A DNA stretch of 64,000 bases from Streptomyces xanthophaeus (GTDB lineage Bacteria > Actinomycetota > Actinomycetes > Streptomycetales > Streptomycetaceae), in contig NZ_CP076543.1 of the NCBI RefSeq assembly GCF_030440515.1, positions 6,520,501-6,584,500 of the forward strand. The letters run 5' to 3'. The notes under the pieces are model-generated. The model was not told where the DNA came from. It did not search any database and worked only from the letters and a program-made list of their open reading frames with translations. A program made the translations under genes and the position numbers. Position 1 is the stretch's first letter, and every line of letters begins with the position of its first letter. Shown in pieces: positions 16,618-26,386 of the stretch.

Positions 16618-17283
16618 ATGCTGAACAAGTACGCGCGTGCATTCTTCACGCGTGTTCTCACGCCATTCGCCGCTTTTCTGCTCCGGCGGGGGGTGAGCCC
16701 GGACGCGGTCACCCTGATCGGCACGGCCGGAGTGGTGGCCGGAGCGCTGTGGTTCTTCCCCCGCGGCGAGTTCTTCTGGGGCACGATCACCATCACCCTC
16801 TTCGTCTTCTCCGACCTGGTGGACGGGAACATGGCCCGCCAGGCCGGTGTCTCCAGCCGGTGGGGCGCCTTCCTCGACTCCACCCTCGACCGGGTGGCGG
16901 ACGCGGCGATCTTCGGCGGTCTCGCGCTCTGGTACGCGGGCAACGGGAACGACAACGCGCTGTGCGCGGTGGCGATCTTCTGCCTGGCCAGCGGCCAGGT
17001 GGTCTCGTACACCAAGGCGCGCGGCGAGTCGATCGGGCTGCCGGTGGCCGTCAACGGGCTCGTCGAGCGGGCCGAGCGACTGGTGATCTCGCTGGTCGCG
17101 GCCGGCCTGTCCGGGCTGCAGACCTTCGGGGTGCCGTCCTGGATCGGCGTGCTGCTGCCGATCGCGCTGTGGATCGTGGCGGTGGGCTCGCTCGTCACCC
17201 TGATCCAGCGGGTGGTCACCGTGCGCCGCGAGTCGGCCGAGGCCGACGCCGCGGCGTCGGCCGCCGAGGGCGGCGCGGCCTGA
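16618..17283 (+). CDS. pgsA: Phosphatidylinositol phosphate synthase (CDP-alcohol phosphatidyltransferase)
   Basis: Encodes 221 residues with about six membrane helices. The full CDP-alcohol phosphatidyltransferase signature is present: Asp66-x2-Asp69-Gly70-x2-Ala73-Arg74-x8-Gly83-x3-Asp87-x3-Asp91. It transfers the phosphatidyl group of CDP-diacylglycerol to inositol-1-phosphate, giving phosphatidylinositol phosphate, the precursor of PI and PIMs. The assignment to PI phosphate instead of PG phosphate synthesis rests on the next two genes, patA and pimA. The start is supported by GGGAAGG, and the TGA overlaps the ATG of patA. Confidence 0.92.
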   Translation: MLNKYARAFFTRVLTPFAAFLLRRGVSPDAVTLIGTAGVVAGALWFFPRGEFFWGTITITLFVFSDLVDGNMARQAGVSSRWGAFLDSTLDRVADAAIFGGLALWYAGNGNDNALCAVAIFCLASGQVVSYTKARGESIGLPVAVNGLVERAERLVISLVAAGLSGLQTFGVPSWIGVLLPIALWIVAVGSLVTLIQRVVTVRRESAEADAAASAAEGGAA

Positions 17284-18185
17284 TGGGCGCCCTCCAGGAC
17301 AAGCTGGTCGACTCGCTGTACGGACTCGGCTGGGCCGGGGTCAAGAAGCTGCCCGAACCGGCCGCCGTGGCCCTGGGCCGGCGCATCGCCGACTTCGCGT
17401 GGAAGCGGCGCGGCAAGAGCGTGCTGCGGCTGGAGTCGAACCTGGCCCGGGTGGTGCCCGACGCCGGTCCCGAGCGGCTGCGCGAGCTGTCGCAGGCGGG
17501 CATGCGCTCGTACATGCGGTACTGGATGGAGTCCTTCCGGCTGCCGACCATGGACCCGGAGCGCTTCAGCACCGACGTCGAGTTCACGGACGAGCACCTG
17601 CTGCGCGAGGCCCTCGACTCCGGGCGCGGAGTGGTCGTCGCCCTGCCGCACCTGGCCAACTGGGACCTCGCCGGGGCCTGGGCCATAGGCCACATGAAGG
17701 CGCCGTTCACCACGGTCGCCGAGCGGCTGAAGCCCGAGACCCTCTACGACCGTTTCGTGGCCTACCGGGAGAGCCTGGGCATGGAGGTCCTGCCGCACAG
17801 CGGCGGCGCCGCCTTCGGCACCCTCGCCCGGCGGCTGCGCTCCGGCGGCCTGGTCTGCCTGGTCGCGGACCGGGACCTGTCGGCCTCCGGGGTCGAGGTG
17901 GACTTCTTCGGCGCCACGGCGCGCATGCCGGCCGGACCGGCGCTGCTGGCCCAGCAGACCGGTGCGGTGCTGCTCCCGGCGACCCTGCACTACGGCGGCA
18001 CACCGAAGATGTACGGCCGGATCCACCCCGAGGTGAAGGTGCCGAAGACCGGGACCCGGACCGAGAAGACCACCCTCATGACCCAGGCGGTGGCCGACGC
18101 CTTCGCGTGGGGCATCGCCGAGCACCCGGAGGACTGGCACATGCTGCAGCGGCTGTGGCTGGACGACCTGGAGGAGCGCCCGTAG
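17283..18185 (+). CDS. patA: Phosphatidylinositol mannoside acyltransferase
   Basis: Encodes 300 residues of the LpxL/HtrB-like acyltransferase family. The catalytic H-x4-D motif is seen in LPHLANWDLAG (around residues 120-130), and DRDLSASGVEVDFFG and MPAGPALLAQQTGA match the family's later conserved blocks. In actinobacteria the enzyme adds a fatty acyl chain to the 6-position of the mannose attached to phosphatidylinositol, on the cytoplasmic face of the membrane. The ATG overlaps the stop of pgsA and the TAG overlaps the GTG of pimA, so the three genes are translationally coupled. Confidence 0.92.
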   Translation: MGALQDKLVDSLYGLGWAGVKKLPEPAAVALGRRIADFAWKRRGKSVLRLESNLARVVPDAGPERLRELSQAGMRSYMRYWMESFRLPTMDPERFSTDVEFTDEHLLREALDSGRGVVVALPHLANWDLAGAWAIGHMKAPFTTVAERLKPETLYDRFVAYRESLGMEVLPHSGGAAFGTLARRLRSGGLVCLVADRDLSASGVEVDFFGATARMPAGPALLAQQTGAVLLPATLHYGGTPKMYGRIHPEVKVPKTGTRTEKTTLMTQAVADAFAWGIAEHPEDWHMLQRLWLDDLEERP

Positions 18186-19357
18186 TGAAGATCGGCATCG
18201 TGTGCCCGTACTCGTGGGACGTGCCGGGTGGCGTCCAGTTCCACATCCGGGACCTGGCGGAGCACCTGATCCGCCTCGGCCACGAGGTGTCGGTGCTCGC
18301 CCCGGCGGACGACGAGACCCCGCTGCCGCCGTACGTGGTCTCGGCCGGGCGGGCGGTGCCGGTTCCGTACAACGGCTCGGTGGCCCGGCTGAACTTCGGC
18401 TTCCTGTCGGCGGCCCGGGTGCGGCGCTGGCTGCACGACGGCACCTTCGACGTGATCCACATCCACGAGCCGGCCTCGCCCTCGCTGGGGCTGCTGTCCT
18501 GCTGGGCGGCGCAGGGGCCGATCGTGGCGACCTTCCACACCTCGAACCCCCGGTCCCGGGCGATGATCGCGGCGTACCCGATCCTGCAGCCGGCTCTGGA
18601 GAAGATCAACGCGCGGATCGCGGTGAGCGAGTACGCGCGGCGCACGCTGGTGGAACACCTGGGCGGCGACGCGGTCGTCATCCCCAACGGCGTCGACGTG
18701 GACTTCTTCGCCAAGGCGGAGCCCAACCCCGACTGGTCCGGGCAGACCCTGGGCTTCATCGGCCGGATCGACGAGCCCCGCAAGGGCCTTCCGGTGCTGA
18801 TGGCGGCCTTCCCGAAGATCGTGGAGGCCTGCCCGGACGTCCGGCTGCTCGTGGCGGGCCGCGGCGACGAGGAGGAAGCGGTGGCCTCCCTGCCCGCGGA
18901 GCTCCGCGAGCGGGTCGAATTCCTCGGCATGGTCTCGGACGAGGACAAGGCGAGGCTGCTGCGCAGCGTCGACGTGTACGTCGCCCCGAACACCGGCGGC
19001 GAGAGCTTCGGCATCATCCTGGTGGAGGCCCTGTCGGCGGGCGCGGCCGTGCTCGCTTCGGACCTGGACGCCTTCGCGCAGGTCCTGGACCAGGGCGGGG
19101 CGGGCGACCTCTTCGCCAACGAGAACGCCGACGCGCTGGCGGCGGCGGCGATCACGCTGCTGCGGGACCCGGAGCGCCGGGCCCAGCTCAGCGCCCGCGG
19201 CTCGGCGCACGTCCGCCGCTTCGACTGGTCCACGGTCGGGGCGGACATCCTGGCCGTCTACGAAACGGTGACGGACGGCGCCGCGGCGGTGGCCGCGGAC
19301 GAACGCGTCCCGCTCCGTACGCGCCTGGGCTTCTCGAAGGACACCACGTCCTCCTGA
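18185..19357 (+). CDS. pimA: Phosphatidyl-myo-inositol alpha-mannosyltransferase
   Basis: Encodes 390 residues of a GT4-family, GT-B-fold glycosyltransferase. The N-terminal acceptor domain begins MKIGIVCPYSWDVPGGVQ, with the G-G-V-Q loop typical of PimA. The sugar-nucleotide domain contains GFIGRIDEPRKGLPVL and the E-x7-E motif in ESFGIILVEALSAG. It transfers mannose from GDP-mannose to phosphatidylinositol, the first committed step of PIM synthesis, at the inner face of the membrane. The GTG start overlaps the TAG of patA. The C-terminal 25 residues after the fold are variable. Confidence 0.95.
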   Translation: MKIGIVCPYSWDVPGGVQFHIRDLAEHLIRLGHEVSVLAPADDETPLPPYVVSAGRAVPVPYNGSVARLNFGFLSAARVRRWLHDGTFDVIHIHEPASPSLGLLSCWAAQGPIVATFHTSNPRSRAMIAAYPILQPALEKINARIAVSEYARRTLVEHLGGDAVVIPNGVDVDFFAKAEPNPDWSGQTLGFIGRIDEPRKGLPVLMAAFPKIVEACPDVRLLVAGRGDEEEAVASLPAELRERVEFLGMVSDEDKARLLRSVDVYVAPNTGGESFGIILVEALSAGAAVLASDLDAFAQVLDQGGAGDLFANENADALAAAAITLLRDPERRAQLSARGSAHVRRFDWSTVGADILAVYETVTDGAAAVAADERVPLRTRLGFSKDTTSS

Positions 19358-19361
19358 GGCC

Positions 19362-19952
19362 TCACCATCCGGCGGAGACGACCTGATCGGGCCGGCCGCC
19401 GGGGGTGACGGTCACCTCGTGGACCACGCCGCCCGAGGTGGTCAGGCGGATCCGGTCGGGGGCCGTCCAGACGGCCTCGCGGAGCTCGTTGTCGCCGGCG
19501 TCGCCGTTGAAGTAGCCGACGGCCCAGCGCCGCTCCAGGGGCCAGCTGCCCTGCTGGACGTACACGTACCACAGCGGGTCGATCATGGCCGAGCCCTCTT
19601 CGACGACCAGGCGACGGTCGTCCCGGCCGGGGGCCGTCAGACTCTGCGTCTGCTCCTGCCCGCCGCTCAGCAGGGCCAGCATGGTGGCGAGGCTCATGAC
19701 CATGACTCCGAGAATCGCCACCGGGAGTCCCAGGGCGAGGCGCGTCGCCGTCTTCCGCGCTCCCAGCAGGATCCCCCCGACCAGGGCGACCAGCGTCACC
19801 CAGCCCATGGCGACGAAGTGGCCGTGCAACCGGCTCATCACGACGAGCCCGCCGTCCGAACCGCCCCAGAAGTAGGCGGCCAGGGTGGCCGCCACGAGTG
19901 CGGCGGCCACCGCGAGCAGTGCGCGTGCCGTCGTTCTGCGGTGCAACTTCAT
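19362..19952 (-). CDS. Hypothetical membrane protein
   Basis: Encodes 196 residues. There are three hydrophobic segments: a signal-anchor-like helix at about 9-29, a second at 41-66 (FVAMGWVTLVALVGGILLGA), and a third at 70-95 (LALGLPVAILGVMVMSLATM). The C-terminal half is soluble, with several Trp residues and a beta-rich look (WYVYVQQGSWPLERRWAVGYF), and probably lies outside the membrane. I do not recognise the family. It converges with pimA with only four bases between the two stop codons, leaving no room for a separate terminator. Confidence 0.7.
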   Translation of the reverse strand: MKLHRRTTARALLAVAAALVAATLAAYFWGGSDGGLVVMSRLHGHFVAMGWVTLVALVGGILLGARKTATRLALGLPVAILGVMVMSLATMLALLSGGQEQTQSLTAPGRDDRRLVVEEGSAMIDPLWYVYVQQGSWPLERRWAVGYFNGDAGDNELREAVWTAPDRIRLTTSGGVVHEVTVTPGGRPDQVVSAGW

Positions 19953-20047
19953 GTGTCCTGTCCCCCCGATGTTTGCGGATCATGGACCTTACTGGTCCGA
20001 CGGCAGCCCCGGCCAGGGCCGATGGGGGCCGGGGCCGCGTGGAGCGG

Positions 20048-20053
20048 TAGGGT
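20048..20053 (+). promoter_or_regulatory. -10 box of a likely leaderless gene
   Basis: TAGGGT ends 8 bases before the GTG at 20062. No Shine-Dalgarno sequence is present. No clear -35 box is visible. Confidence 0.4.
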
Positions 20054-20061
20054 CGCGCAGC

Positions 20062-20604
20062 GTGATCGAAACCCTTGTCTGGATCGCCCTGGCTCTCGGA
20101 GTCATCGGGGTCTACCTCAGCTGGACCGCCGGCCGGCTCGACCGGCTGCACTCGCGGATGGACGCAGCGCGGGCCGCGCTCGACGCGCAGCTCGTACGCC
20201 GGGCCTCCGTCGTGCTGGAGGTGGCCACCTCCGGGGTGCTCGACCCCGCCTCCTCCCTGGTGCTCTACGAGGCCGCGCACGCCGCCCGGCAGGCCGAGGA
20301 GGACCACCGTGAGGTGGCCGAGAGCGAGCTGAGCCAGGCGCTGCGGGCGGTCTTCGCCGATGCCGACCAGGTCGACGTGCTCAAGGCGGCCCCCGGCGGG
20401 GCGGAGGCCACGGAGGAGCTGGCGGCGGCCGTCCGCCGGGTACCGATGGCGCGGCGCTTCCTCAACGACTCGGTCCGGGCCGCCCGCGCGCTGCGCAGGC
20501 ATCGCAAGGTCCGCTGGTTCAGACTGGCCGGGCACGCGCCGTTCCCGCTCGCCTTCGAAATGGACGACGAGCCTCCGGTGGATCTTGCGGATCGGCCGAC
20601 TTAG
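20062..20604 (+). CDS. Membrane-anchored LemA-like protein
   Basis: Encodes 180 residues. An N-terminal hydrophobic helix (residues 1-20, MIETLVWIALALGVIGVYLS) is followed by a long helical region. The segment RLDRLHSRMDAARAALDAQL resembles the start of the LemA fold, in which a membrane anchor leads into a long helical hairpin. The rest continues as charged helices and ends in an acidic tail. The likeness to LemA is by pattern only, and the role is unknown. The GTG start has no ribosome site and a -10 box sits 8 bases upstream. Confidence 0.75.
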   Translation: MIETLVWIALALGVIGVYLSWTAGRLDRLHSRMDAARAALDAQLVRRASVVLEVATSGVLDPASSLVLYEAAHAARQAEEDHREVAESELSQALRAVFADADQVDVLKAAPGGAEATEELAAAVRRVPMARRFLNDSVRAARALRRHRKVRWFRLAGHAPFPLAFEMDDEPPVDLADRPT

Positions 20605-20751
20605 GGCTTCCGGGGGCTTCCAAGGGCCGCGAGGGACAAATCAAGGAGCCACAGGCTCCACATTGGCCCTTGTAGTGGACTGATCCCCTGGGGTTTCCTC
20701 AGCCGAGTAGTACGAGCAGTACCCCGTCTTCCTTCCGAGTGAGGTCAATCC

Positions 20752-21669
20752 GTGAGCACGCTTCCCACCTCCCCCCAGTCCGCCGAGTCGGCGATCGGCA
20801 CCTCGCGTGTCAAGCGCGGCATGGCCGAGCAGCTGAAGGGCGGCGTGATCATGGACGTGGTCAACGCCGAGCAGGCGAAGATCGCCGAGGACGCCGGCGC
20901 CGTGGCGGTCATGGCCCTGGAGCGGGTCCCGGCCGACATCCGCAAGGACGGCGGCGTCGCGCGCATGTCCGACCCGAACATGATCGAAGAGATCATCGAG
21001 GCCGTCTCGATCCCGGTCATGGCCAAGTCCCGCATCGGCCACTTCGTCGAGGCCCAGGTCCTGCAGTCCCTCGGCGTCGACTACATCGACGAGTCCGAGG
21101 TCCTGACCCCGGCCGACGAGGTCAACCACTCCGACAAGTGGGCGTTCACCACCCCCTTCGTCTGTGGCGCCACCAACCTGGGCGAGGCCCTGCGCCGCAT
21201 CGCCGAGGGTGCGGCCATGATCCGCTCGAAGGGCGAGGCCGGCACGGGCAACGTGGTCGAGGCCGTCCGCCACCTGCGCCAGATCAAGAACGAGATCGCC
21301 CGCCTGCGCGGCTACGACAACAACGAGCTGTTCGCCGCCGCCAAGGAGCTGCGCGCCCCGTACGAGCTCGTCAAGGAAGTTGCCGAGCTCGGCAAGCTCC
21401 CGGTCGTGCTCTTCTCCGCCGGTGGCGTCGCCACCCCGGCCGACGCCGCGCTCATGCGCCAGCTCGGCGCCGAGGGCGTCTTCGTCGGCTCCGGCATCTT
21501 CAAGTCGGGCGACCCGGCCAAGCGCGCCGCCGCCATCGTGAAGGCCACCACCTTCTACGACGACCCGAAGATCATCGCGGACGCCTCCCGCAACCTGGGC
21601 GAGGCCATGGTCGGCATCAACTGCGACACCCTCCCCGAGTCCGAGCGCTACGCCAACCGCGGCTGGTAA
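20752..21669 (+). CDS. pdxS: Pyridoxal 5'-phosphate synthase subunit PdxS
   Basis: Encodes 305 residues of a TIM-barrel enzyme. Family blocks are clear: [20 protein letters not shown] at the N-terminus, [14 protein letters not shown] with a catalytic lysine, and [15 protein letters not shown] near the phosphate site. It joins ribose 5-phosphate, glyceraldehyde 3-phosphate and ammonia to make pyridoxal phosphate, the ammonia coming from PdxT. The start is a GTG at 20752 after GAGG. pdxT follows six bases downstream in the same operon. Confidence 0.98.
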   Translation: MSTLPTSPQSAESAIGTSRVKRGMAEQLKGGVIMDVVNAEQAKIAEDAGAVAVMALERVPADIRKDGGVARMSDPNMIEEIIEAVSIPVMAKSRIGHFVEAQVLQSLGVDYIDESEVLTPADEVNHSDKWAFTTPFVCGATNLGEALRRIAEGAAMIRSKGEAGTGNVVEAVRHLRQIKNEIARLRGYDNNELFAAAKELRAPYELVKEVAELGKLPVVLFSAGGVATPADAALMRQLGAEGVFVGSGIFKSGDPAKRAAAIVKATTFYDDPKIIADASRNLGEAMVGINCDTLPESERYANRGW

Positions 21670-21675
21670 CCGGTC

Positions 21676-22269
21676 ATGACGAACACCCCCGTGATCGGTG
21701 TCCTGGCACTCCAGGGCGACGTACGGGAACACCTGATCGCCCTGGCCGCGGCGGACGCCGTGGCCAGGCCGGTCCGGCGTCCCGAGGAGCTCGCCGAGGT
21801 CGACGCCCTGGTGATCCCCGGCGGCGAGTCCACCACCATGTCGAAGCTCGCCGTGCTGTTCGGCATGCTGGAGCCGCTGCGCGAGCGCGTGGCCGCCGGC
21901 ATGCCCGTGTACGGCACCTGCGCCGGCATGATCATGCTCGCGGACAAGCTCCTGGACGGCCGTGAGGACCAGGAGACCCTGGGCGGCATCGACATGATCG
22001 TCCGCCGCAACGCGTTCGGCCGCCAGAACGAGTCCTTCGAGGCGAAGATCGACTTCGCGGGCATAGCGGGCGGCCCCGTCGAGGGCGTCTTCATCCGCGC
22101 GCCCTGGGTCGAGTCCGTCGGAGCCTCCGCCGAGGTGCTCGCCACGTACGACGGCCACACGGTCGCCGTGCGTCAGGGCAACGTCCTGGCGACCTCGTTC
22201 CACCCCGAGCTGACCGGAGACGACCGCGTTCACGCGTACTTCGTCGACATGGTGCGCGCGGGGCTGTGA
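21676..22269 (+). CDS. pdxT: Pyridoxal 5'-phosphate synthase glutaminase subunit PdxT
   Basis: Encodes 197 residues of a class I glutaminase. It has the GGESTTM motif (about residues 50-56), the nucleophile Cys in YGTCAGMI, and the His-Pro-Glu of the triad near the C-terminus (FHPELTGD). It releases ammonia from glutamine and channels it to PdxS in the 12+12 synthase complex. It is co-transcribed with pdxS. Confidence 0.97.
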   Translation: MTNTPVIGVLALQGDVREHLIALAAADAVARPVRRPEELAEVDALVIPGGESTTMSKLAVLFGMLEPLRERVAAGMPVYGTCAGMIMLADKLLDGREDQETLGGIDMIVRRNAFGRQNESFEAKIDFAGIAGGPVEGVFIRAPWVESVGASAEVLATYDGHTVAVRQGNVLATSFHPELTGDDRVHAYFVDMVRAGL

Positions 22270-22280
22270 CGGGCTCCCGG

Positions 22281-22286
22281 TAGGAT
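22281..22286 (+). promoter_or_regulatory. Candidate -10 box for yebC
   Basis: TAGGAT, 40 bases upstream of the ATG at 22327, with a GAAGGAGA ribosome site between them. It suggests yebC has its own promoter in addition to read-through from pdxT. Confidence 0.4.
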
Positions 22287-22326
22287 CGGGGACGAACACT
22301 GTTGGTTACGCGAAGGAGACAGGCGG

Positions 22327-23079
22327 ATGTCCGGCCACTCTAAATGGGCTACGACGAAGCACAAGAAGGCCGTGATCGATGCCAAGCGCGGCAAGCTCTT
22401 CGCGAAGCTGATCAAGAACATCGAGGTCGCGGCCCGTATGGGCGGCGCCGACATCGACGGCAACCCGACGCTCTTCGACGCCATCCAGAAGGCCAAGAAG
22501 AGCTCGGTCCCGAACAAGAACATCGACTCCGCGGTCAAGCGCGGCGGTGGTCTTGAGGCCGGCGGCGCCGACTACGAGACGATCATGTACGAAGGCTACG
22601 GTCCGAACGGTGTCGCGGTGCTCATCGAGTGCCTCACCGACAACCGCAACCGTGCCGCGTCCGACGTGCGTGTCGCCATGACCCGCAACGGCGGTTCGAT
22701 GGCCGACCCGGGCTCGGTCTCGTACCTGTTCAACCGTAAGGGCGTCGTCCTGCTGCCCAAGGGCGAGCTCTCCGAGGACGACGTCCTGGAGACGGTGCTC
22801 GACGCGGGTGCCGAAGAGGTCAACGACCTCGGCGACAGCTTCGAGATCATCAGCGAGGCCACCGACATGGTCGCGGTCCGTACCGCGCTCCAGGCGGCCG
22901 GCATCGACTACGACTCGGCCGACTCCAACTTCCTGCCGACCATGCAGGTCGAGCTGGACGAAGAGGGCGCGCGCAAGATCTTCAAGCTGATCGACGCGCT
23001 GGAGGACAGCGACGACGTGCAGAACGTCTTCGCCAACTTCGACGTCTCGGACGAGGTCATGGAGAAGGTCGACGCCTGA
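22327..23079 (+). CDS. YebC/PmpR-family protein
   Basis: Encodes 250 residues and begins with the family block [14 protein letters not shown]. The central region has [19 protein letters not shown] and the C-terminal part is acidic. YebC proteins were long annotated as transcription regulators; members studied more recently help ribosomes through difficult peptide sequences such as proline runs. Which role applies here cannot be read from sequence. As in many bacteria, the gene lies immediately upstream of ruvC, separated by a strong hairpin. Confidence 0.95.
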   Translation: MSGHSKWATTKHKKAVIDAKRGKLFAKLIKNIEVAARMGGADIDGNPTLFDAIQKAKKSSVPNKNIDSAVKRGGGLEAGGADYETIMYEGYGPNGVAVLIECLTDNRNRAASDVRVAMTRNGGSMADPGSVSYLFNRKGVVLLPKGELSEDDVLETVLDAGAEEVNDLGDSFEIISEATDMVAVRTALQAAGIDYDSADSNFLPTMQVELDEEGARKIFKLIDALEDSDDVQNVFANFDVSDEVMEKVDA

Positions 23080-23090
23080 CCGGACGTCAA

Positions 23091-23125
23091 CGGTGGGCCG
23101 ACGGGGACACCCCGTCGGCCCACCG
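23091..23125. terminator. Hairpin terminator after yebC
   Basis: A perfect 16-bp stem, CGGTGGGCCGACGGGG and its complement, closes a loop of ACA. It is followed by TCGTTTCC. Confidence 0.85.
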
Positions 23126-23209
23126 TCGTTTCCGTCCTCGCCACTCCCGGCGCCCTCCTGCGCCCGGCGGGTCGGTCCGTGCTGTCGGTGCACTGTCACA
23201 GGCGGCCGG

Positions 23210-23215
23210 TAGCCT
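23210..23215 (+). promoter_or_regulatory. Candidate -10 box for ruvCAB
   Basis: TAGCCT, about 32 bases before the ruvC start, lies downstream of the yebC terminator. The -35 region is poorly conserved. Confidence 0.35.
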
Positions 23216-23246
23216 GCACACCTGCGCGAAGAAGGAGGTGGCGGTG

Positions 23247-23783
23247 GTGCGAGTACTGGGTGTCGACCCCGGGCTGACGCGATGCGGTGTCGGCGTCGTC
23301 GAGGGCGTGGCCGGACGGCCGCTGACCATGATCGGCGTGGGGGTCGTACGGACGCCCGCGGACGCCGAGTTGGGCCACCGGCTCGTCGCCATCGAGCAGG
23401 GCATCGAGGAATGGCTCGACGCGCACCGGCCCGAAGTCGTCGCCGTGGAGCGGGTGTTCAGCCAGCACAACGTCAGCACCGTGATGGGCACCGCCCAGGC
23501 GAGCGCCGTCGCGATGCTGTGCGCCGCCCGCCGCGGGATACCGGTCGCCCTGCACACCCCCAGCGAGGTCAAGGCAGCCGTCACCGGCAGCGGCCGGGCC
23601 GACAAGGCCCAGGTCGGTGCCATGGTCACCCGGCTGCTGAGGCTGGACGCACCACCCAAGCCGGCGGACGCCGCCGACGCCCTCGCTCTCGCCATCTGCC
23701 ACATCTGGCGGGCCCCCGCCCAGAACCGCCTCCAGCAGGCGGTCGCCCTGCACGCCTCTGGCTCGAAAGGCCGTACCCGATGA
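23247..23783 (+). CDS. ruvC: Holliday junction resolvase RuvC
   Basis: Encodes 178 residues. The four catalytic acids of RuvC are visible: Asp in [11 protein letters not shown], Glu in [11 protein letters not shown], and two Asp in [15 protein letters not shown]. It cuts Holliday junctions symmetrically together with RuvAB. Three GTG codons are possible (23238, 23244, 23247). I chose 23247 because the AAGGAGG site lies 8 bases before it and the protein then starts [10 protein letters not shown] like its relatives. The TGA overlaps the ATG of ruvA. Confidence 0.97.
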   Translation: MRVLGVDPGLTRCGVGVVEGVAGRPLTMIGVGVVRTPADAELGHRLVAIEQGIEEWLDAHRPEVVAVERVFSQHNVSTVMGTAQASAVAMLCAARRGIPVALHTPSEVKAAVTGSGRADKAQVGAMVTRLLRLDAPPKPADAADALALAICHIWRAPAQNRLQQAVALHASGSKGRTR

Positions 23784-24412
23784 TCGCCTTCGTCAGCGGC
23801 CCGGTCGCCGCACTCGCCCCCACCCTTGCCGTGATCGAGGTCGGGGGAGTGGGCATGGCCGTGCAGTGCACGCCCACCACCATCTCCGGCCTGCGGATGG
23901 GGGAGCAGGCCAGGCTGGCCACCTCGCTGGTCGTACGCGAGGACTCGCTGACCCTGTACGGGTTCGCCGACGACGACGAGCGCCAGGTCTTCGAGATCCT
24001 GCAGACCGCGAGCGGGGTCGGGCCGAGGCTCGCCCAGGCGATGCTCGGCGTGCACAGCCCCGACGCCCTGCGCCTGGCCGTCTCCACCGGCGACGAGAAG
24101 GCGCTGGTGGCGGTGCCGGGCATCGGCAAGAAGGGCGCCCAGAAGCTACTCCTCGAACTGAAGGGCAAGCTGGGGGCTCCGCTGGGCAGCAGCGGCCTCG
24201 TGGGCGCCCAGCGCGCCGCGGCCTCCGGGCCCGCCCCCTGGACCGAGCAGCTCTCCGCCGCCCTGATCGGCCTCGGCTACGCCTCGCGCGAGGCGGAGGA
24301 CGCGGTCGAGGCCGTCACCCCGCAGGCCGAGGCCGCCATCGCCGCCGGCGGTTCGGCCCCCGTTCCGCAGCTCCTGCGGGCCGCTCTCCAGTCCCTGAAC
24401 CGCGCCCGCTAG
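23780..24412 (+). CDS. ruvA: Holliday junction branch migration protein RuvA
   Basis: Encodes 210 residues. There is an N-terminal OB fold (1-65), two helix-hairpin-helix motifs ([16 protein letters not shown] and [18 protein letters not shown]), an Ala/Gly-rich linker, and a small C-terminal domain that contacts RuvB. A RuvA tetramer holds the junction in an open square and guides RuvB. Its start overlaps ruvC by four bases. Confidence 0.97.
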   Translation: MIAFVSGPVAALAPTLAVIEVGGVGMAVQCTPTTISGLRMGEQARLATSLVVREDSLTLYGFADDDERQVFEILQTASGVGPRLAQAMLGVHSPDALRLAVSTGDEKALVAVPGIGKKGAQKLLLELKGKLGAPLGSSGLVGAQRAAASGPAPWTEQLSAALIGLGYASREAEDAVEAVTPQAEAAIAAGGSAPVPQLLRAALQSLNRAR

Positions 24413-24420
24413 CGGCGCGA

Positions 24421-24451
24421 CGCCCCTTGCAGCCCCTGCGGCGAAGGGGCG
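24421..24451 (+). terminator. Hairpin between ruvA and ruvB
   Basis: CGCCCCTT pairs with AAGGGGCG, with an inner GCAG/CTGC helix. It begins 9 bases after ruvA and may partly attenuate transcription into ruvB, which is 117 bases away. Confidence 0.45.
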
Positions 24452-24529
24452 GGGTGTGGGGGAAAGCCCCGCAGGGACCGGCCCGCAGGCGACCGACCAC
24501 CGTACGAACCGAGAAGGCAGACTGACAGC

Positions 24530-25591
24530 GTGAACTGGGAAGACGAGAGCGACGACCGGATCGTGGCGGCCGCCGCCGACGGCGAGGACACCGCCGTCGA
24601 GGCGGCGCTGCGGCCCAAGGACCTCGGCGAGTTCGTCGGCCAGGAGAAGGTCCGCCAGCAGCTGGACCTCGTCCTCAAGGCGGCCCGCCAGCGCGGAGCG
24701 ACCGCCGACCACGTCCTGCTCTCCGGCGCGCCCGGCCTCGGCAAGACCACCCTGTCCATGATCATCGCGGCCGAGATGGGTGCGCCCATCCGCATCACCT
24801 CCGGCCCCGCCATCCAGCACGCCGGCGACCTCGCCGCGATCCTCTCCTCCCTCCAGGAGGGCGAGGTCCTCTTCCTCGACGAGATCCACCGCATGTCCCG
24901 GCCCGCCGAGGAGATGCTCTACATGGCCATGGAGGACTTCCGCGTCGACGTGATCGTCGGCAAGGGGCCCGGGGCCACCGCGATCCCGCTGGAGCTGCCG
25001 CCCTTCACCCTGGTCGGCGCCACCACCCGGGCCGGCCTGCTGCCCCCGCCGCTGCGGGACCGCTTCGGTTTCACCGGGCACATGGAGTTCTACGCCCCCG
25101 AGGAGCTGGAACGCGTCATCCACCGCTCCGCCCGCCTCCTCGACGTGGAGATCGACACCGCCGGCGCCGCCGAGATCGCCGGACGCTCCCGCGGCACCCC
25201 GCGCATCGCCAACCGCCTCCTGCGCCGCGTCCGCGACTACGCCCAGGTCCGGGCCGACGGCGTGATCAACCGCGAGGTGGCCGGTACCGCCCTGCAGGTG
25301 TACGAGGTGGACGGGCGCGGCCTCGACCGGCTGGATCGCGCCGTTCTCGAAGCCCTGCTCAAGCTGTTCGGCGGCGGACCCGTGGGCCTGTCCACCCTCG
25401 CCGTGGCCGTCGGCGAGGAGCGGGAGACCGTGGAGGAGGTCGCGGAGCCGTTCCTGGTCCGCGAGGGGCTGCTCGCACGTACCCCCAGGGGGCGGGTGGC
25501 GACGCCCGCCGCATGGGCTCACCTGGGACTCGTACCGCCGCAGCACGGCGGGAGTGGATCAAGCGGACAACAGGGCTTGTTCGGGGCCTGA
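24530..25591 (+). CDS. ruvB: Holliday junction DNA helicase RuvB
   Basis: Encodes 353 residues. This AAA+ ATPase has Walker A in [14 protein letters not shown], Walker B in [10 protein letters not shown], sensor 1 in [10 protein letters not shown], the arginine finger region in [11 protein letters not shown], and a C-terminal winged helix (from about residue 265). Hexameric rings pull DNA through the RuvA-bound junction. The GTG start at 24530 is preceded by GAGAAGG. The last 20 residues are a Gly/Ser/Gln-rich tail. Confidence 0.97.
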   Translation: MNWEDESDDRIVAAAADGEDTAVEAALRPKDLGEFVGQEKVRQQLDLVLKAARQRGATADHVLLSGAPGLGKTTLSMIIAAEMGAPIRITSGPAIQHAGDLAAILSSLQEGEVLFLDEIHRMSRPAEEMLYMAMEDFRVDVIVGKGPGATAIPLELPPFTLVGATTRAGLLPPPLRDRFGFTGHMEFYAPEELERVIHRSARLLDVEIDTAGAAEIAGRSRGTPRIANRLLRRVRDYAQVRADGVINREVAGTALQVYEVDGRGLDRLDRAVLEALLKLFGGGPVGLSTLAVAVGEERETVEEVAEPFLVREGLLARTPRGRVATPAAWAHLGLVPPQHGGSGSSGQQGLFGA

Positions 25592-25638
25592 CGGCGCGGA
25601 GGTTCGACCCCTCAGGAACTGCGGTGCCATGCTGGGCG

Positions 25639-25668
25639 TTGTTCCATCGGTGCGGACTCGCCTAGACT
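25639..25668 (+). promoter_or_regulatory. Promoter upstream of yajC-sec genes
   Basis: TTGTTC (25639-25644), an 18-base spacer and TAGACT (25663-25668) make a good principal-sigma promoter. It would give a leader of roughly 80 bases before yajC. Confidence 0.65.
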
Positions 25669-25756
25669 CCGCCGATGCCGACCCTTCGGGTCGGTGTGCC
25701 CACCCCCGTAGAAAAGGCCGCCGTCCGCGTGCGGTCGTGCGAAGGATCTCCGTCCC

Positions 25757-26233
25757 GTGAATCTCGTGACACTCCTCCCGTTCATCGTGCTCATCGGGGC
25801 GATGTTCCTGATGACCCGCTCCGCGAAGAAGAAGCAGCAGGCCGCCGCGCAGATGCGCGACCACATGACGCCCGGCACCGGGGTCCGCACCATCGGCGGC
25901 ATGTACGCCACGGTGAAGGAGATCGGTGACGACACGGTCACTCTCGAGCTGGCCCCCGGCGTCCACGCGATCTTCGCGAAGAACTCCATCGGAGCCGTTC
26001 TGGAGGACGCGGAGTACAACCGCATCGTCCACGGCATCGACGACGACGAGGCGACCGACACGCCGGTCGTCCCCGACGACGCCTCCTCGCTGACCGAGGC
26101 GCCGAAGGCGGACCTCACCAAGGACGAGGACGAGGCTCCCAAGCTCGACCTGGGCAAGAAGGACGAGGACGCGCCCAAGGGCGACGACGAGCCCAAGGAC
26201 GGCAAGTCCGACGGCGAGGCCGGCGCGAAGTAA
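25757..26233 (+). CDS. yajC: Preprotein translocase subunit YajC
   Basis: Encodes 158 residues. One N-terminal membrane helix (about 3-21, LVTLLPFIVLIGAMFLMTRS) is followed by the basic segment KKKQQAAAQMRDHM and the conserved TPGTGVRTIGGMYATV. The C-terminal half, from about residue 95, is a long acidic Lys/Asp/Glu-rich tail absent from short YajC proteins. YajC associates with SecDF in the cytoplasmic membrane and assists Sec export. secD follows after 153 bases. Confidence 0.95.
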   Translation: MNLVTLLPFIVLIGAMFLMTRSAKKKQQAAAQMRDHMTPGTGVRTIGGMYATVKEIGDDTVTLELAPGVHAIFAKNSIGAVLEDAEYNRIVHGIDDDEATDTPVVPDDASSLTEAPKADLTKDEDEAPKLDLGKKDEDAPKGDDEPKDGKSDGEAGAK

Positions 26234-26386
26234 CGCTCGGCGGGGGACCGTGGAGGCGCCCGACCGGCGACCGGCACGGTCCCCGTCTGTGACACTTCTG
26301 CGGGGGGCAGGGGTCCCCACCACACATTTCGTGGCCGTCCCCGCGCTGACCCGGCGCGGGACGGTTGGACAGGGAGAAACGACAAG

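Noticed and set aside
19357..19390. GAGACGACCTGA near the pimA end as a second copy of the palindromic element end
   Set aside because: Only about 11 bases match, there is no partner repeat, and it lies inside the convergent gene's coding sequence.
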